A DNA stretch of 64,000 bases, from positions 36,535 to 100,534 of the forward strand of contig NZ_AZCX01000009.1 in NCBI RefSeq assembly GCF_001433995.1, written 5' to 3'. Position numbers and translations under genes: made by a program. This document shows, in pieces, positions 43,348 to 52,009 of this stretch. The first letter of the stretch is position 1. Every line of letters begins with the position of its first letter. The notes below the pieces were generated by a model. The model searched no databases, was not told the DNA's origin, and saw only the letters and a program-made list of their open reading frames with translations. The stretch is from Secundilactobacillus kimchicus JCM 15530. Its GTDB lineage: Bacteria; Bacillota; Bacilli; Lactobacillales; Lactobacillaceae.

Positions 43348-44175
43348 TCACTTATATTTGCGAGTTAAGACTAATTGGATTGTTTTATTCATGCGTTGAT
43401 TATAACGATCATCTTTAAGTAGCTCAGTTGTTAAAATATCTAAGACAAACATAGCCGAAAACTGGCTATTCACAAACCGCTGATTATTAACAACGCTAGA
43501 ATTTTTGGCCTGAATACTAACAGTGGCCATTTTAGCTAACTGACTCTCCTGATCCCCAACAATGGCCACAGTAGTGACGCCCTGTTGCTTTGCCAAGGCA
43601 ACCGCTTCATTTAATTCATCCGTCTCACCTGAACTGGATAAAACTAATAATAAATCAGTTTCATTAATTACCTCAGCGTTAATGAACATCATATGGCTAT
43701 CAACCGTGGCAAAAGCCGCCAATCCCATTCGAGTCAGTCTCTGTCCCATTTCTAGGGCCGAATACCCGGAGCTACCCAAACCGTAAATATAAATTCGCCG
43801 TGCTCTCTTAATCAAATCAACAACTTTTTCTATTTCTTCTGGATCTAATTCATTCCAAGTACTTTGCAAAACATCAACGTACACCTCAGAAACGTTGTTA
43901 AGAGTTGGACTTTGATGAGCAACCTGGTTTTTAGCATTTTCCTCAATAGCCAGTTGGAGCTTAAAGGACGCAAAATCAGCGCATCCGATTTTTCTGACAA
44001 ACCGAGTAATCGTCGCGCTGCCTACACCGGTTATTTTAGCCAGGTCTTTAATATTCATTTTTTCAATTGCATTGGGATTTTGAATGACCTGCATTGCAAT
44101 TTTTCGCTCCTGGCGAGAATAATGCGGTAATTCGGCTTCCATTTTACCAAGAATCGTCAATTCTCGTTCCGCCAT
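43348..44175 (-). CDS. RpiR/MurR-family regulator (HTH-SIS)
   Basis: 275-aa regulator with an N-terminal RpiR helix-turn-helix (IKDLAKITGVGSATITRFVRKIG) and a C-terminal SIS sugar-phosphate domain (IYGLGSSGYSALEMGQR, LSSSGETDELNEAV). It probably senses an amino-sugar phosphate such as GlcNAc-6-P or ManNAc-6-P and regulates the neighbouring nanA-nanE and nanK genes. TGAAA-N-TTTCA palindromes suited to this family lie in the nanA/nanK promoter region and upstream of the transketolase gene. The ATG follows GGGAGGA. Confidence 0.87.
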   Translation of the reverse strand: MAERELTILGKMEAELPHYSRQERKIAMQVIQNPNAIEKMNIKDLAKITGVGSATITRFVRKIGCADFASFKLQLAIEENAKNQVAHQSPTLNNVSEVYVDVLQSTWNELDPEEIEKVVDLIKRARRIYIYGLGSSGYSALEMGQRLTRMGLAAFATVDSHMMFINAEVINETDLLLVLSSSGETDELNEAVALAKQQGVTTVAIVGDQESQLAKMATVSIQAKNSSVVNNQRFVNSQFSAMFVLDILTTELLKDDRYNQRMNKTIQLVLTRKYK

Positions 44176-44220
44176 CTTAAGTTCCTCCCAATTCGTTAAT
44201 CGCTAATGCCATTGTAACCT

Positions 44221-44257
44221 AAAAGATCGGGGATTAGCATCTAATCCTCGATCTTTT
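44221..44257. terminator. Terminator of the nanA-nanE operon
   Basis: Stem AAAAGATCG-GGATTA/TAATCC-CGATCTTTT with a GCATC loop, 31 nt after the nanE stop, separating it from rpiR. Confidence 0.88.
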
Positions 44258-44287
44258 AAAAGGCCTTCTATTCCCTAACAGCGTTAA

Positions 44288-45007
44288 CTAACGTTCTGCG
44301 ACAGCTGCAATGAATCCCTTGGCAATTTCTAACGGCCGCGTAATCGCGCTGCCAACAACAACCGCATGAACGCCGAGATTCAAGACCTCAGCCGCCTTGG
44401 CTGGCGTGTCAATTTTCCCCTCTGCAATAACTGGATGTTGCGCAGCTTTGACAACCTTCTTCAGGTAGTCGAAATTATTATCCGCAATGTTCAATCCCTG
44501 AGTATCATCAGTGTACCCGTGCATGGTCGTGCCAATGATGTCAAAGCCTAAATCATCAGCCTCCCTGACATTATCTAACGTCGCCGTATCCGCCATTAGT
44601 AACGTCTCTGGAAACTCTTTTCGAAACTGAGCAACAATTGTTGCCAATTGTTCATTGTCTGGGCGACGTTGGCCAGTCACTTGGGTGGCGACGACCGGGA
44701 CCCCGGTAGCCGCAATCGCTCGCATTTCCTTTATCGTCGGTGTAATAAAGGTTTTTGAATCAGCATAGTTTTGTTTGATAATCCCAATAATTGGCAATCC
44801 AGTCTCGTCTTGAATCGCCTGAACATCAACCACCGAATTAGCACGGAGGGCCACAGCTCCCGCCATCTTTGCGGCCCGCGCCATTCGCGCCATAATGAAC
44901 GAACTGTGTAGCGGTTCTTCTGGTAAGGCCTGACATGAGATGATTAACTGTCCTTTAACCGTCTCCATAAAAGTGTTTGCCATTGTCATCCAACTCTTTT
45001 CACTCAT
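44288..45007 (-). CDS. nanE: N-acetylmannosamine-6-phosphate 2-epimerase
   Basis: TIM-barrel enzyme converting ManNAc-6-P to GlcNAc-6-P in sialic acid catabolism. The 239-aa reading has LIISCQALPEEPLH, GIIKQNYADS, LLMADTATLDN, GYTDDTQG and IAEGKIDTP, all NanE hallmarks. The first ATG (45007) lies two bases after the nanA stop, while an ATG at 44983 (MANTFMETV) matches the family N-terminus; the start is therefore uncertain by eight codons. It is second in the nanA-nanE operon. No nagA/nagB is in the window. Confidence 0.92.
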   Translation of the reverse strand: MSEKSWMTMANTFMETVKGQLIISCQALPEEPLHSSFIMARMARAAKMAGAVALRANSVVDVQAIQDETGLPIIGIIKQNYADSKTFITPTIKEMRAIAATGVPVVATQVTGQRRPDNEQLATIVAQFRKEFPETLLMADTATLDNVREADDLGFDIIGTTMHGYTDDTQGLNIADNNFDYLKKVVKAAQHPVIAEGKIDTPAKAAEVLNLGVHAVVVGSAITRPLEIAKGFIAAVAER

Positions 45008-45009
45008 TC

Positions 45010-45882
45010 TTAGTCTTTAAAATACTTGTTATAGATTCGCTTAGCCCCTTCGCGCATTTCAGGCGTTGGCTTACTCATTGGCGCCTTGCTGTAACCGGCG
45101 TGAACGCCCAGCTCTTCGAAAACCAATTTAATCGTTGGATACAGATCATTATCAATTAAATCTAAAATGAAATCATTCGAGACGTTTTGAATTTCAAACG
45201 CCTTTTTGATATCACCACTTTCAAAGGCTGTAATTTCCGCTCTGGCCCGCTTAGCATTAAGGTTAAAGGTGGACCCAATCGCCCCGTCAATTCCTAATGG
45301 CAAGGCTGAAATCAGCATCTCATCCGTTCCGAAGTACAGCTTCTTTTCCGGATAGGCAGCGCGTAATCGTTGCAACAATAAGAAATCATTGTTCGTATAC
45401 TTCACACCCACAATTTTTTTATTCTCAAACAGTTTCGTAAACTGATCTAGGGATAACGAGACCCCAGAAAGTGCAGGAATCGAGTAAATGATCATCTCAG
45501 CATCAACGTCTTCCAGAATTTGGTCGTAGTAATCCTTGATCTGGTCAAAACTAAATTTGTAGTAGAACGGTGGAACGGCTGAAATAGTTTTATAGCCTAA
45601 ATCGACCGCATACTTTGCCAATGTTTTGGCTTCTATTAAATTAACGGAACCGACCTGAGCAATTAAATCGACAGCGCCAGCCGTTTCCTCGAAAGCAATC
45701 TTATAAACTCGTTCTCTTTCCTCGGTACTCAACATGAAGCTTTCCCCGGTTGAGCCACCAATGTACAAGCCATCAACCCTGTTATGGTCAATGTTATAGC
45801 GAATCATTTCGCGGGTCCCTTGCTCATTCAGGGTATCGTCGTCGTTAAAAGCAGTCATTAACGCAGCATATAATTTTTTCAT
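45010..45882 (-). CDS. nanA: N-acetylneuraminate lyase
   Basis: 290-aa class I aldolase of the DapA family, splitting sialic acid into pyruvate and ManNAc. YIGGSTGESFMLS (pyruvate carboxylate loop), the catalytic Tyr in IYSIPALSG, the Schiff-base Lys in GVKYTNND, and GTDEMLISALPLG identify NanA rather than DapA. The ATG at 45882 follows AAGGAG; the frame extends to 45942 without a site. First gene of the minus-strand nan operon, facing nanK. Confidence 0.93.
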   Translation of the reverse strand: MKKLYAALMTAFNDDDTLNEQGTREMIRYNIDHNRVDGLYIGGSTGESFMLSTEERERVYKIAFEETAGAVDLIAQVGSVNLIEAKTLAKYAVDLGYKTISAVPPFYYKFSFDQIKDYYDQILEDVDAEMIIYSIPALSGVSLSLDQFTKLFENKKIVGVKYTNNDFLLLQRLRAAYPEKKLYFGTDEMLISALPLGIDGAIGSTFNLNAKRARAEITAFESGDIKKAFEIQNVSNDFILDLIDNDLYPTIKLVFEELGVHAGYSKAPMSKPTPEMREGAKRIYNKYFKD

Positions 45883-45964
45883 CAGTCTGGCTCCTTGATG
45901 GTTCAAAATTTTTGGTTGGTAATAATCAGCATTTAATATCAACCGCTGCCATCAATGTACGACA

Positions 45965-46007
45965 TGAAATTTTTATTTTCAATAGTATTTTTTGAAAATA
46001 AATTTCA
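45965..46007 (-). promoter_or_regulatory. Two RpiR-type operators downstream of the nanA promoter
   Basis: TGAAA-N7-TTTCA (45965-45981) and TGAAA-N5-TTTCA (45993-46007) are tandem palindromes 27 bp apart. The two form a larger near-perfect inverted repeat. They lie just after a minus-strand promoter TTGGTA-17-TTAAAT (46035-46007). Confidence 0.65.
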
Positions 46008-46091
46008 TTTAATACGCTTATCTCATATCTACCAACCAATTAAAAAATTTGATTTTTTAAAAAATTATTTTTAAATCCGGTTCTTCCTGAA

Positions 46092-46105
46092 TGAATGCGT
46101 TTACA
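46092..46105. promoter_or_regulatory. cre-like site at the nanK promoter
   Basis: TGAATGCGTTTACA (complement TGTAAACGCATTCA) matches the CcpA cre consensus at all but one fixed position. It overlaps the -35 box TTTACA of a TTTACA-17-TTCAAT promoter for nanK. Confidence 0.6.
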
Positions 46106-46162
46106 AAAACGGTAAAATCGTGTTCAATGAATCTATCCAAACCACAAAGTGAGATGACTATA

Positions 46163-47023
46163 ATGCAAGAACAATTTTTAGCCTTTGATGTTGGTGGTAC
46201 TACCATCAAGTACGCGTTAGTCGACAAGCAACAGACCATCACCAATCGGGGAAGTGTCGGTACCGATCATAACCGGAACAGGGCTATCTTAACCCAACTA
46301 ACCCGCATTACTCAGCAGACGCTATCCCAACAACCGCTTGCCGGGATTGGCGTCAGCACTGCCGGAATTGTCAGTGAAGATGGCGGGATCAAATACGCTG
46401 GCCCGACCATCCCCAACTACCAGGGAACGCCAATCAAAGCCCACCTCCAATCAGCGAGCCACCTGCCCGTTGACGTGGTCAATGACGTGGACGCTGCATT
46501 GTTAGGCGAAACGGTCGCTGGCCAAGCCATCCATGCTACTTCCGTTTACTGTGTCGCTTTGGGAACGGGGATCGGCGGCGCGTTTGCCATTAATGGACAG
46601 CTCTATTCAGGCGCTCACGGGAATGCTAATTCCATTGGTTACACCAGTTACCATGAGAGTGATCAGACAACCTATGAACAGCGAGCAGCAACACTCAGTC
46701 TTCAATCCATGGTTGAGCCGTACGGAATCTCAGTTATTGAAGCGTTTGAACAAGCGCGAAACAATCAAAAGTCCGCCCTCACCATCATTCAAAATTGGTC
46801 GGACAATGTGGCCGCTGGCTTGGCCAACGTTTTATTACTTCTGGATCCCGAAGTGCTCATCCTTGGGGGCGCCGTTGCTAAGCAAGGTGATTTTCTGGTC
46901 TCACTGTTGACCCAGTCCTTATCAAAGTTCGTGCCAGCCGGGCTTTTGAAGACGGTAATCCGAGCTAGTACCCTTTCAAACGATGCCCAAATTTATGGGG
47001 CCGTTTCTCATTTTCTAAAATAA
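46163..47023 (+). CDS. nanK: ROK-family sugar kinase, probable N-acetylmannosamine kinase
   Basis: 286-aa ROK kinase: ATP motif FDVGGTTIKYALVD at the N-terminus, catalytic Asp region VVNDVDAALLGE, and ALGTGIGGAFAING. The ROK zinc motif (CxCGxxGC) is absent (GAHGNANSIGY instead), which is unusual for glucokinases but occurs in some amino-sugar kinases. Placement facing nanA-nanE indicates phosphorylation of ManNAc. The ATG at 46163 has GTGAG 9 nt upstream; longer in-frame starts lack a site. Confidence 0.83.
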   Translation: MQEQFLAFDVGGTTIKYALVDKQQTITNRGSVGTDHNRNRAILTQLTRITQQTLSQQPLAGIGVSTAGIVSEDGGIKYAGPTIPNYQGTPIKAHLQSASHLPVDVVNDVDAALLGETVAGQAIHATSVYCVALGTGIGGAFAINGQLYSGAHGNANSIGYTSYHESDQTTYEQRAATLSLQSMVEPYGISVIEAFEQARNNQKSALTIIQNWSDNVAAGLANVLLLLDPEVLILGGAVAKQGDFLVSLLTQSLSKFVPAGLLKTVIRASTLSNDAQIYGAVSHFLK

Positions 47024-47057
47024 AGCGTTTACATTTCTGGCTTCTCTATGCTAGACT
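47020..47057 (+). promoter_or_regulatory. Promoter with cre-like site after nanK
   Basis: TTTACA (47028) and TAGACT (47052) are 18 bases apart. ATAAAGCGTTTACA (47020-47033), overlapping the nanK stop codon and the -35 box, resembles a cre site. It probably drives the isomerase and SSS symporter genes. Confidence 0.6.
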
Positions 47058-47092
47058 AACTCTTGTAATAATCAGCCGATTTAAATTAAACC

Positions 47093-47146
47093 GCTACAGG
47101 AATGCTCTTTTCTCAACGAGGAAAGGGCCAGTCCTGTAGCTTTTTT
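47093..47146 (+). terminator. Terminator-like hairpin in the leader of the isomerase gene
   Basis: GCTACAGGA/TCCTGTAGC with TTTTTT, a long loop (inner CTTTTCT/AGGAAAGG pairing), located between the promoter at 47028 and the start at 47174. It either ends the nanK transcript or acts as an attenuator. Confidence 0.75.
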
Positions 47147-47173
47147 AATTCTAAAAAGGAAGTGCGTTCGACT

Positions 47174-47908
47174 ATGAAAGTTTCAGTTAATACCGCTGTA
47201 TTTTTAGCCGATATCAAAAACGGTCGCTCACAGGCTGACTGCGTTGCCAGTTTAAGTAATAAGCCCATCGAAAACGTGGAGGTGCGTGGTGAGCTCTTCG
47301 ACCCCGCCACCGAACAAGAAGCCTTAACCGCCATTCGAAAAACCTGTGATGACCAGCAATTCGGACTCTACTACTCTATCCCAGAAGAACTCTTAATTGA
47401 CGGCCAACTGAACCCCGCCCTTGAACATTATATCCAGTTAGGCAACCAATTCAGTATGAACGGTCTAAAGATCAGTCTGGGCAAGGCTGATCGGATTTCT
47501 AAAGAGACGCTCCGCGACCTTGCTCAGCTGGCCAGCACTAGTTCGGCGCTCATCACCGTCGAAAACCAGCCAAACGAAAATGCCGAATTACCGGCCTTTG
47601 CCGACCAGCTCAACGAAATTTTGACAGCGGTTTCAGCGTTAGGCTACACCTTTGATTCCGGTAACTGGTACTGGATTGACACGGCCCCTGAAAAAGCCTT
47701 CGACCTGCTCCAAACCGAGATTGACGTTTTCCATCTAAAAGATATTGCAAATCGCGAAACCGTTATGCTAGGTGACGGCCAGACGGATTGGCAGTCCATG
47801 CTCCGCGCACTGAATGAGGATGTCCCAGTGTTTCTGGAGTACGCAATTGAAGCTGACCGCTTAGACCAGCAGATTCAGCTTGTCAACACCGTATTAGCTT
47901 CTCGATAA
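47174..47908 (+). CDS. TIM-barrel sugar isomerase/epimerase, second copy
   Basis: 244-aa homologue of the 37086 protein, same AP_endonuc_2-like fold: VEVRGELFDP, YYSIPEELLIDG, LITVENQPNE, TFDSGNWYW and FHLKDI supply the expected acidic/His metal ligands. It is part of a plus-strand unit with the SSS symporter, beside nanK. Substrate unknown; the paralogue in the hxl operon suggests related sugar chemistry in both loci. The ATG at 47174 has AAGGAA about 12 nt upstream, a rather long spacing; the terminator-like hairpin ends 28 nt before it. Confidence 0.75.
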   Translation: MKVSVNTAVFLADIKNGRSQADCVASLSNKPIENVEVRGELFDPATEQEALTAIRKTCDDQQFGLYYSIPEELLIDGQLNPALEHYIQLGNQFSMNGLKISLGKADRISKETLRDLAQLASTSSALITVENQPNENAELPAFADQLNEILTAVSALGYTFDSGNWYWIDTAPEKAFDLLQTEIDVFHLKDIANRETVMLGDGQTDWQSMLRALNEDVPVFLEYAIEADRLDQQIQLVNTVLASR

Positions 47909-47937
47909 CACATTTGTATTTGGAGGTCTCTTAAAAT

Positions 47938-49470
47938 ATGGGAAAGCAAAGTTTTGGTACTTTAAATTGGCTTGTTTTAATTGTTTACTTAATCGTGATG
48001 TTGCTCATCGGACTCAGTTTCAGCAAAAAAAGTTCGAAGAACTCACAAGAATTTTTTAAGGCCACCGAAAGCAAGGTCCCTGCTTGGGCTGTCGGCTTTA
48101 GTATCTTCGCGACGACGCTTAGCGCAATCACCTACATGTCGACACCTGAAAAATCCTTTCTGACGGATTGGGCCTACGGTTTTGGTAATCTTGCAATTTT
48201 TTTAATTGCCCCAGTTCTGATTAAATTTTACATTCCATTTTTCTCAAAATTGCACGTGACAACGGCTTACGAATACCTCGAGTTTAGATTGAATCCATTC
48301 TTACGGGTCTTTAGTAGTATTCTTTTCGTGCTATTCCACATTGGTCGGATTGCCATCGTCATTTATTTGCCAACCGTGGCCCTGCAGTCCGTCATCTCAA
48401 TTAATCCATACTTAATCGCCGCGTTGATCACAATTCTATGCATTATTTACACTTATCACGGTGGCATGGAAGGCGTCATCTGGAGCGATGTGATTCAAGG
48501 TATCTTACTCCTTGTCGGGGCCGTCTTGATTATTTCATTTGCGGTCGCCGGAACCCATGGTGGTTGGGGATCAGTCGCTAGTGACGCCGTCGAAAAAGGG
48601 AAGATTCTGACAAAATCCAGCTTTGTTTGGAGCGTGACAAAGTCAACCGTTCCCATTATTTTGCTGGGCCAGATTTTTAACACCCTTTATCAATACACCG
48701 CCAGTCAAGATGTCGTTCAGAGGTATACAACCTCAACAGATAACAAACACATCGCCAAATCCATTTGGACGAACGCCCTGTTATCCCTGATTACCATTCC
48801 ACTCTTTTACGGGATGGGGACCGTTATTTACAGCTTCTATAACCACGGCGGCCATTTACCAGGTGGCTTTAACACGTCGGCTTTGGTTCCCTACTTCGTG
48901 CTAACAGAAATTCCAGCCGGCGTTGCCGGACTCATTATTGCCGCAATCTTTGCCGCATCTCAAGCAACCATTGCATCAAGCCTAAATTCAACTGCAGCTT
49001 GCTTAGTCACAGACATCCAAAAGCGGTTCATGAAGGATAAAAGTGACAAAATGAGTATGCGGATTACCCACTGGAGTATCATGATCTGTGGTCTGTTTGG
49101 CTTACTCGTGACGTTGATGTTAATTCACCTTCACAGTTCCGACATGATTGATGCCTACTTAGGATTATTCGGATTGTTTGGAGTCCCAATAGCTGGGATT
49201 TTCGCTTTAGGCATCTTGAGCCATCGCGCAAACGGGTTTGGCGCAACGACCGGTTTGATCGTAACCACCGCCATCTGTTACGCCATCCAACTAACGGGGA
49301 CTAACGCCCTCTTCGTGAGTGTCATTGGGTTTTTAGGCGCCATGATTCTAGGCTACCTATTCAGTTTCTTAAAGCCTGGCCATAAAAAAGACATTACCGG
49401 GTTAACGTTCAAGACAATTAACGAAAATGTCGATCGTCATACGACGGACGTTGAAACGGAGACACTTTAG
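47938..49470 (+). CDS. SSS-family sodium/solute symporter, sialic-acid or sugar type
   Basis: 510-aa Na+-coupled transporter with about 13 helices: LVLIVYLIVMLLIGLSFS, ATTLSAITYMSTPEKSF, YEYLEFRLNPFLRVF and ASQATIASSLNSTA (sodium-binding helix) match the SSS family, including NanT-type sialic acid symporters. The position behind nanK and near nanA supports sialic acid or a related amino sugar. The ATG follows GGAGG. It follows the isomerase by 29 nt and ends at a strong terminator. Confidence 0.85.
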   Translation: MGKQSFGTLNWLVLIVYLIVMLLIGLSFSKKSSKNSQEFFKATESKVPAWAVGFSIFATTLSAITYMSTPEKSFLTDWAYGFGNLAIFLIAPVLIKFYIPFFSKLHVTTAYEYLEFRLNPFLRVFSSILFVLFHIGRIAIVIYLPTVALQSVISINPYLIAALITILCIIYTYHGGMEGVIWSDVIQGILLLVGAVLIISFAVAGTHGGWGSVASDAVEKGKILTKSSFVWSVTKSTVPIILLGQIFNTLYQYTASQDVVQRYTTSTDNKHIAKSIWTNALLSLITIPLFYGMGTVIYSFYNHGGHLPGGFNTSALVPYFVLTEIPAGVAGLIIAAIFAASQATIASSLNSTAACLVTDIQKRFMKDKSDKMSMRITHWSIMICGLFGLLVTLMLIHLHSSDMIDAYLGLFGLFGVPIAGIFALGILSHRANGFGATTGLIVTTAICYAIQLTGTNALFVSVIGFLGAMILGYLFSFLKPGHKKDITGLTFKTINENVDRHTTDVETETL

Positions 49471-49480
49471 CACTAACCGC

Positions 49481-49520
49481 AATCAAAAAACGACCCTTTA
49501 AGCGGGGTCTTTTTTTGATT
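49481..49520 (+). terminator. Terminator after the SSS symporter
   Basis: AATCAAAAAA-GACCC/GGGTC-TTTTTTTGATT stem with a short loop, 10 nt after the stop at 49470. Confidence 0.9.
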
Positions 49521-49981
49521 CAACTTTTTCTCGCATTTGCCACCCAAAAAAGGTAAACTAAACATTAAAGTTTTCAAAGTTTTTGATTAATTTTCCTTCA
49601 TTTCATAATAAACGGATGTAACCCGATGCTATTGTACTGCCCCATTAGCCCTAATTAGTACAATAACGCTTTATGAAAAGAGCTTACATTTTAAGCGGAA
49701 TTAATTGAAACCTGTTTTGCATTCATTCAACTATCACCTTCACTGGATTGTGCCGATGAAAGTCACTTTCACAAGCCAGACCATTCAAGCTATTTTTGAG
49801 CAACCATTTCAATTTTGTGAGCCCTAATCACAAAATGCCCTATGAAACGTTGTTTTCAACAAAAGTAACAGGAATGAAAGCTGTGAACATCATCTTTTTT
49901 ATCAGCTATACCAATTAGCCCACATGAGTTGACAACGGTTACTAAGAGCCGTATATTTCTTGGGCATAGGAGCGTGATTAA
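49521..49981 (+). promoter_or_regulatory. Palindrome-rich regulatory region upstream of tkt
   Basis: No convincing ORF. It holds ATTGTACT/AGTACAAT (49631-49664), the perfect palindrome TGAAAGT-C-ACTTTCA (49757-49771), ATTTTGTGA-N7-TCACAAAAT (49812-49836) and TGAAA-N6-TTTCA (49843-49858). TTAGCCC or GCCCTAA words recur. A textbook promoter TTGACA-17-TATATT (49929-49957) precedes tkt. The TGAAA-N5-TTTCA site is of the same type as those at nanA/nanK. Confidence 0.7.
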
Positions 49982-52009
49982 ATGCAAACAAACGAACTAG
50001 ACCAACTTTCTATTAACGCCTTACGATTCCTCAGCATTGATATGATTGAGGCGGCCAATTCTGGTCACCCAGGGTTACCATTAGGGGTTGCGCCAATGGC
50101 CTACACCCTTTGGACAAAACACTTGACGGTCAATCCTAAGCATTCTCAATGGATCAACCGCGACCGCTTCGTTTTATCAGCCGGCCACGGTTCGGCCCTC
50201 TTATATAGTTTGCTACACTTATCAGGGTTTGACTTAAGCCTCGACGATTTAAAACAATTCCGAAAATTTAATAGTAAAACCCCCGGCCACCCAGAAGCCG
50301 GTTTCGTTGATGGTGTTGACGCCACTACCGGCCCACTTGGTCAAGGCCTAGGGATGGCCGTCGGCATGGCGATGGCCGAAACCCACTTGCGGGCAAAATA
50401 CAACAAACCCAACTTCAGTGTCGTCGACCACTTTACCTATGTGATTGCCGGCGATGGTGACCTGATGGAAGGCATTTCCCACGAATCAGCCAGCCTTGCC
50501 GGTCACTTAAAACTGGGTAAACTAATCGTCTTGTACGATGACAACGGTATCTCGCTGGATGGCAGTACTCAAATGGCCTTCACTGAAGATGTTACAAAAC
50601 GCTTTGAAGCCTACGACTGGCAGGTCATCAAAGTAACCGACGGCAACGATATCACGGCAATCAACCAAGCCATCGAGACTGCCAAAGCCACACGGAACCA
50701 GCCAACGTTGATTGATATTAAAACCACCATTGGCTATGGCTCACCGGCCGCCGGAACAAACACCGCCCACGGTAAACCGTTAACGGGCGCTGCAATGGCG
50801 GAGACCCGTGATGCTCTGGGTTGGACCTACGCCCCATTTGACATTCCCGCCGCTGTGTCGGCTAACTTCAGTGCGACCGTTGCCGATCGGGGCGCTGCCG
50901 CCGAGACCGCTTGGAACGCTCTTTTTGAAGCGTACGCTCAGGCATACCCAGAACTGGCTAAGGAACTGCTAGATGGGTTCAATCCAATCGACGTGACCCA
51001 ACTAAAATTACCTGTCAGTCACGTTGGTGAAAAAGAATCTGGCCGGAATACCAGTCAGAAACTCATTGCAAGCTTTACCGAGCAACTCCCCAGTCTCTGG
51101 GGAGGATCAGCCGATTTGTTTTCATCTAACAAGACCAACGTCAAAGCCGCCGATGATTTTCAAGCCGATAATCCCGGCGGTCAAAACATCTGGTTTGGCG
51201 TCCGTGAGTTCGGCGAGGCTGCTGCGGTCAACGGGATGATGCTGCACGGTGGCGTTCGCCCTTACGCTAGCACCTTCTTCGTTTTTTCAGACTACATGCG
51301 AGCCGCCATTCGATTAGCTGCAATTCAACAAATCCCCGCAACCTACGTCTTCACCCACGACTCAGTTGCCGTTGGTGAAGATGGGCCAACTCATGAACCC
51401 ATTGAACAACTGATGAGCTACCGGGCGATGCCTAACGTGACGGTCCTTCGCCCGGCTGACGCTAACGAAGCATCCGTGGCTTGGAAATTAGCCTTAGCAG
51501 CCGAAAAAACACCGACGTTGCTCGTCTTAACCCGTCAAGATTTACCTACTTTGGCAGGAACCGAAGACCGAGCCGAAACAGGCGTGGCCCGTGGTGGCTA
51601 CGTTTTATCACCCAGCCGCCAAAAAGTTCCCGATGGCATTTTAATGGCGACTGGATCCGAGGTACAACTCGCCGTTGCCGCCCAAGAACACTTACGCGAT
51701 CTTGGCTACGACGCTTCCGTTGTCTCAATTCCTTCATTCGAGTTATTTGACAAGCAACCACAAGACTACCGAAACGCGGTTCTGCCTCCGGAGGTCAACG
51801 TTCGCGTGTCAATCGAATTGGGAGCCACATTTGGGTGGGAACGCTACGTTGGGTTGAACGGGATTGCACTTGGCATCAACGACCGGTTTGGTGAATCCGG
51901 GGCTGCTGACGACATCATCGCCAGTCTCGGCATTACCGCCCAAGCGGCCAGTAACGCCTTTATCAAACTAGCAGCAAATAAGAACGACACGATCGGAAAG
52001 GTGATCTAA
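49982..52009 (+). CDS. tkt: Transketolase
   Basis: 675-aa thiamin-diphosphate enzyme exchanging two-carbon units in the pentose phosphate pathway. N-terminal SGHPGLPLG, the TPP motif [19 protein letters not shown] (with a DDN end), the substrate-site [15 protein letters not shown] and a C-terminal [11 protein letters not shown] are all clear. Full length. The ATG follows AGGAGC. Transaldolase starts directly after the stop (TAAATG). With HxlA/HxlB in the same window it would link hexulose 6-phosphate to pentose phosphates. Confidence 0.93.
   Translation: MQTNELDQLSINALRFLSIDMIEAANSGHPGLPLGVAPMAYTLWTKHLTVNPKHSQWINRDRFVLSAGHGSALLYSLLHLSGFDLSLDDLKQFRKFNSKTPGHPEAGFVDGVDATTGPLGQGLGMAVGMAMAETHLRAKYNKPNFSVVDHFTYVIAGDGDLMEGISHESASLAGHLKLGKLIVLYDDNGISLDGSTQMAFTEDVTKRFEAYDWQVIKVTDGNDITAINQAIETAKATRNQPTLIDIKTTIGYGSPAAGTNTAHGKPLTGAAMAETRDALGWTYAPFDIPAAVSANFSATVADRGAAAETAWNALFEAYAQAYPELAKELLDGFNPIDVTQLKLPVSHVGEKESGRNTSQKLIASFTEQLPSLWGGSADLFSSNKTNVKAADDFQADNPGGQNIWFGVREFGEAAAVNGMMLHGGVRPYASTFFVFSDYMRAAIRLAAIQQIPATYVFTHDSVAVGEDGPTHEPIEQLMSYRAMPNVTVLRPADANEASVAWKLALAAEKTPTLLVLTRQDLPTLAGTEDRAETGVARGGYVLSPSRQKVPDGILMATGSEVQLAVAAQEHLRDLGYDASVVSIPSFELFDKQPQDYRNAVLPPEVNVRVSIELGATFGWERYVGLNGIALGINDRFGESGAADDIIASLGITAQAASNAFIKLAANKNDTIGKVI

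Noticed and set aside
49678..49692. cre site upstream of transketolase (TGAAAAGAGCTTACA)
   Set aside because: It lacks the central CG and correct length of the CcpA consensus.
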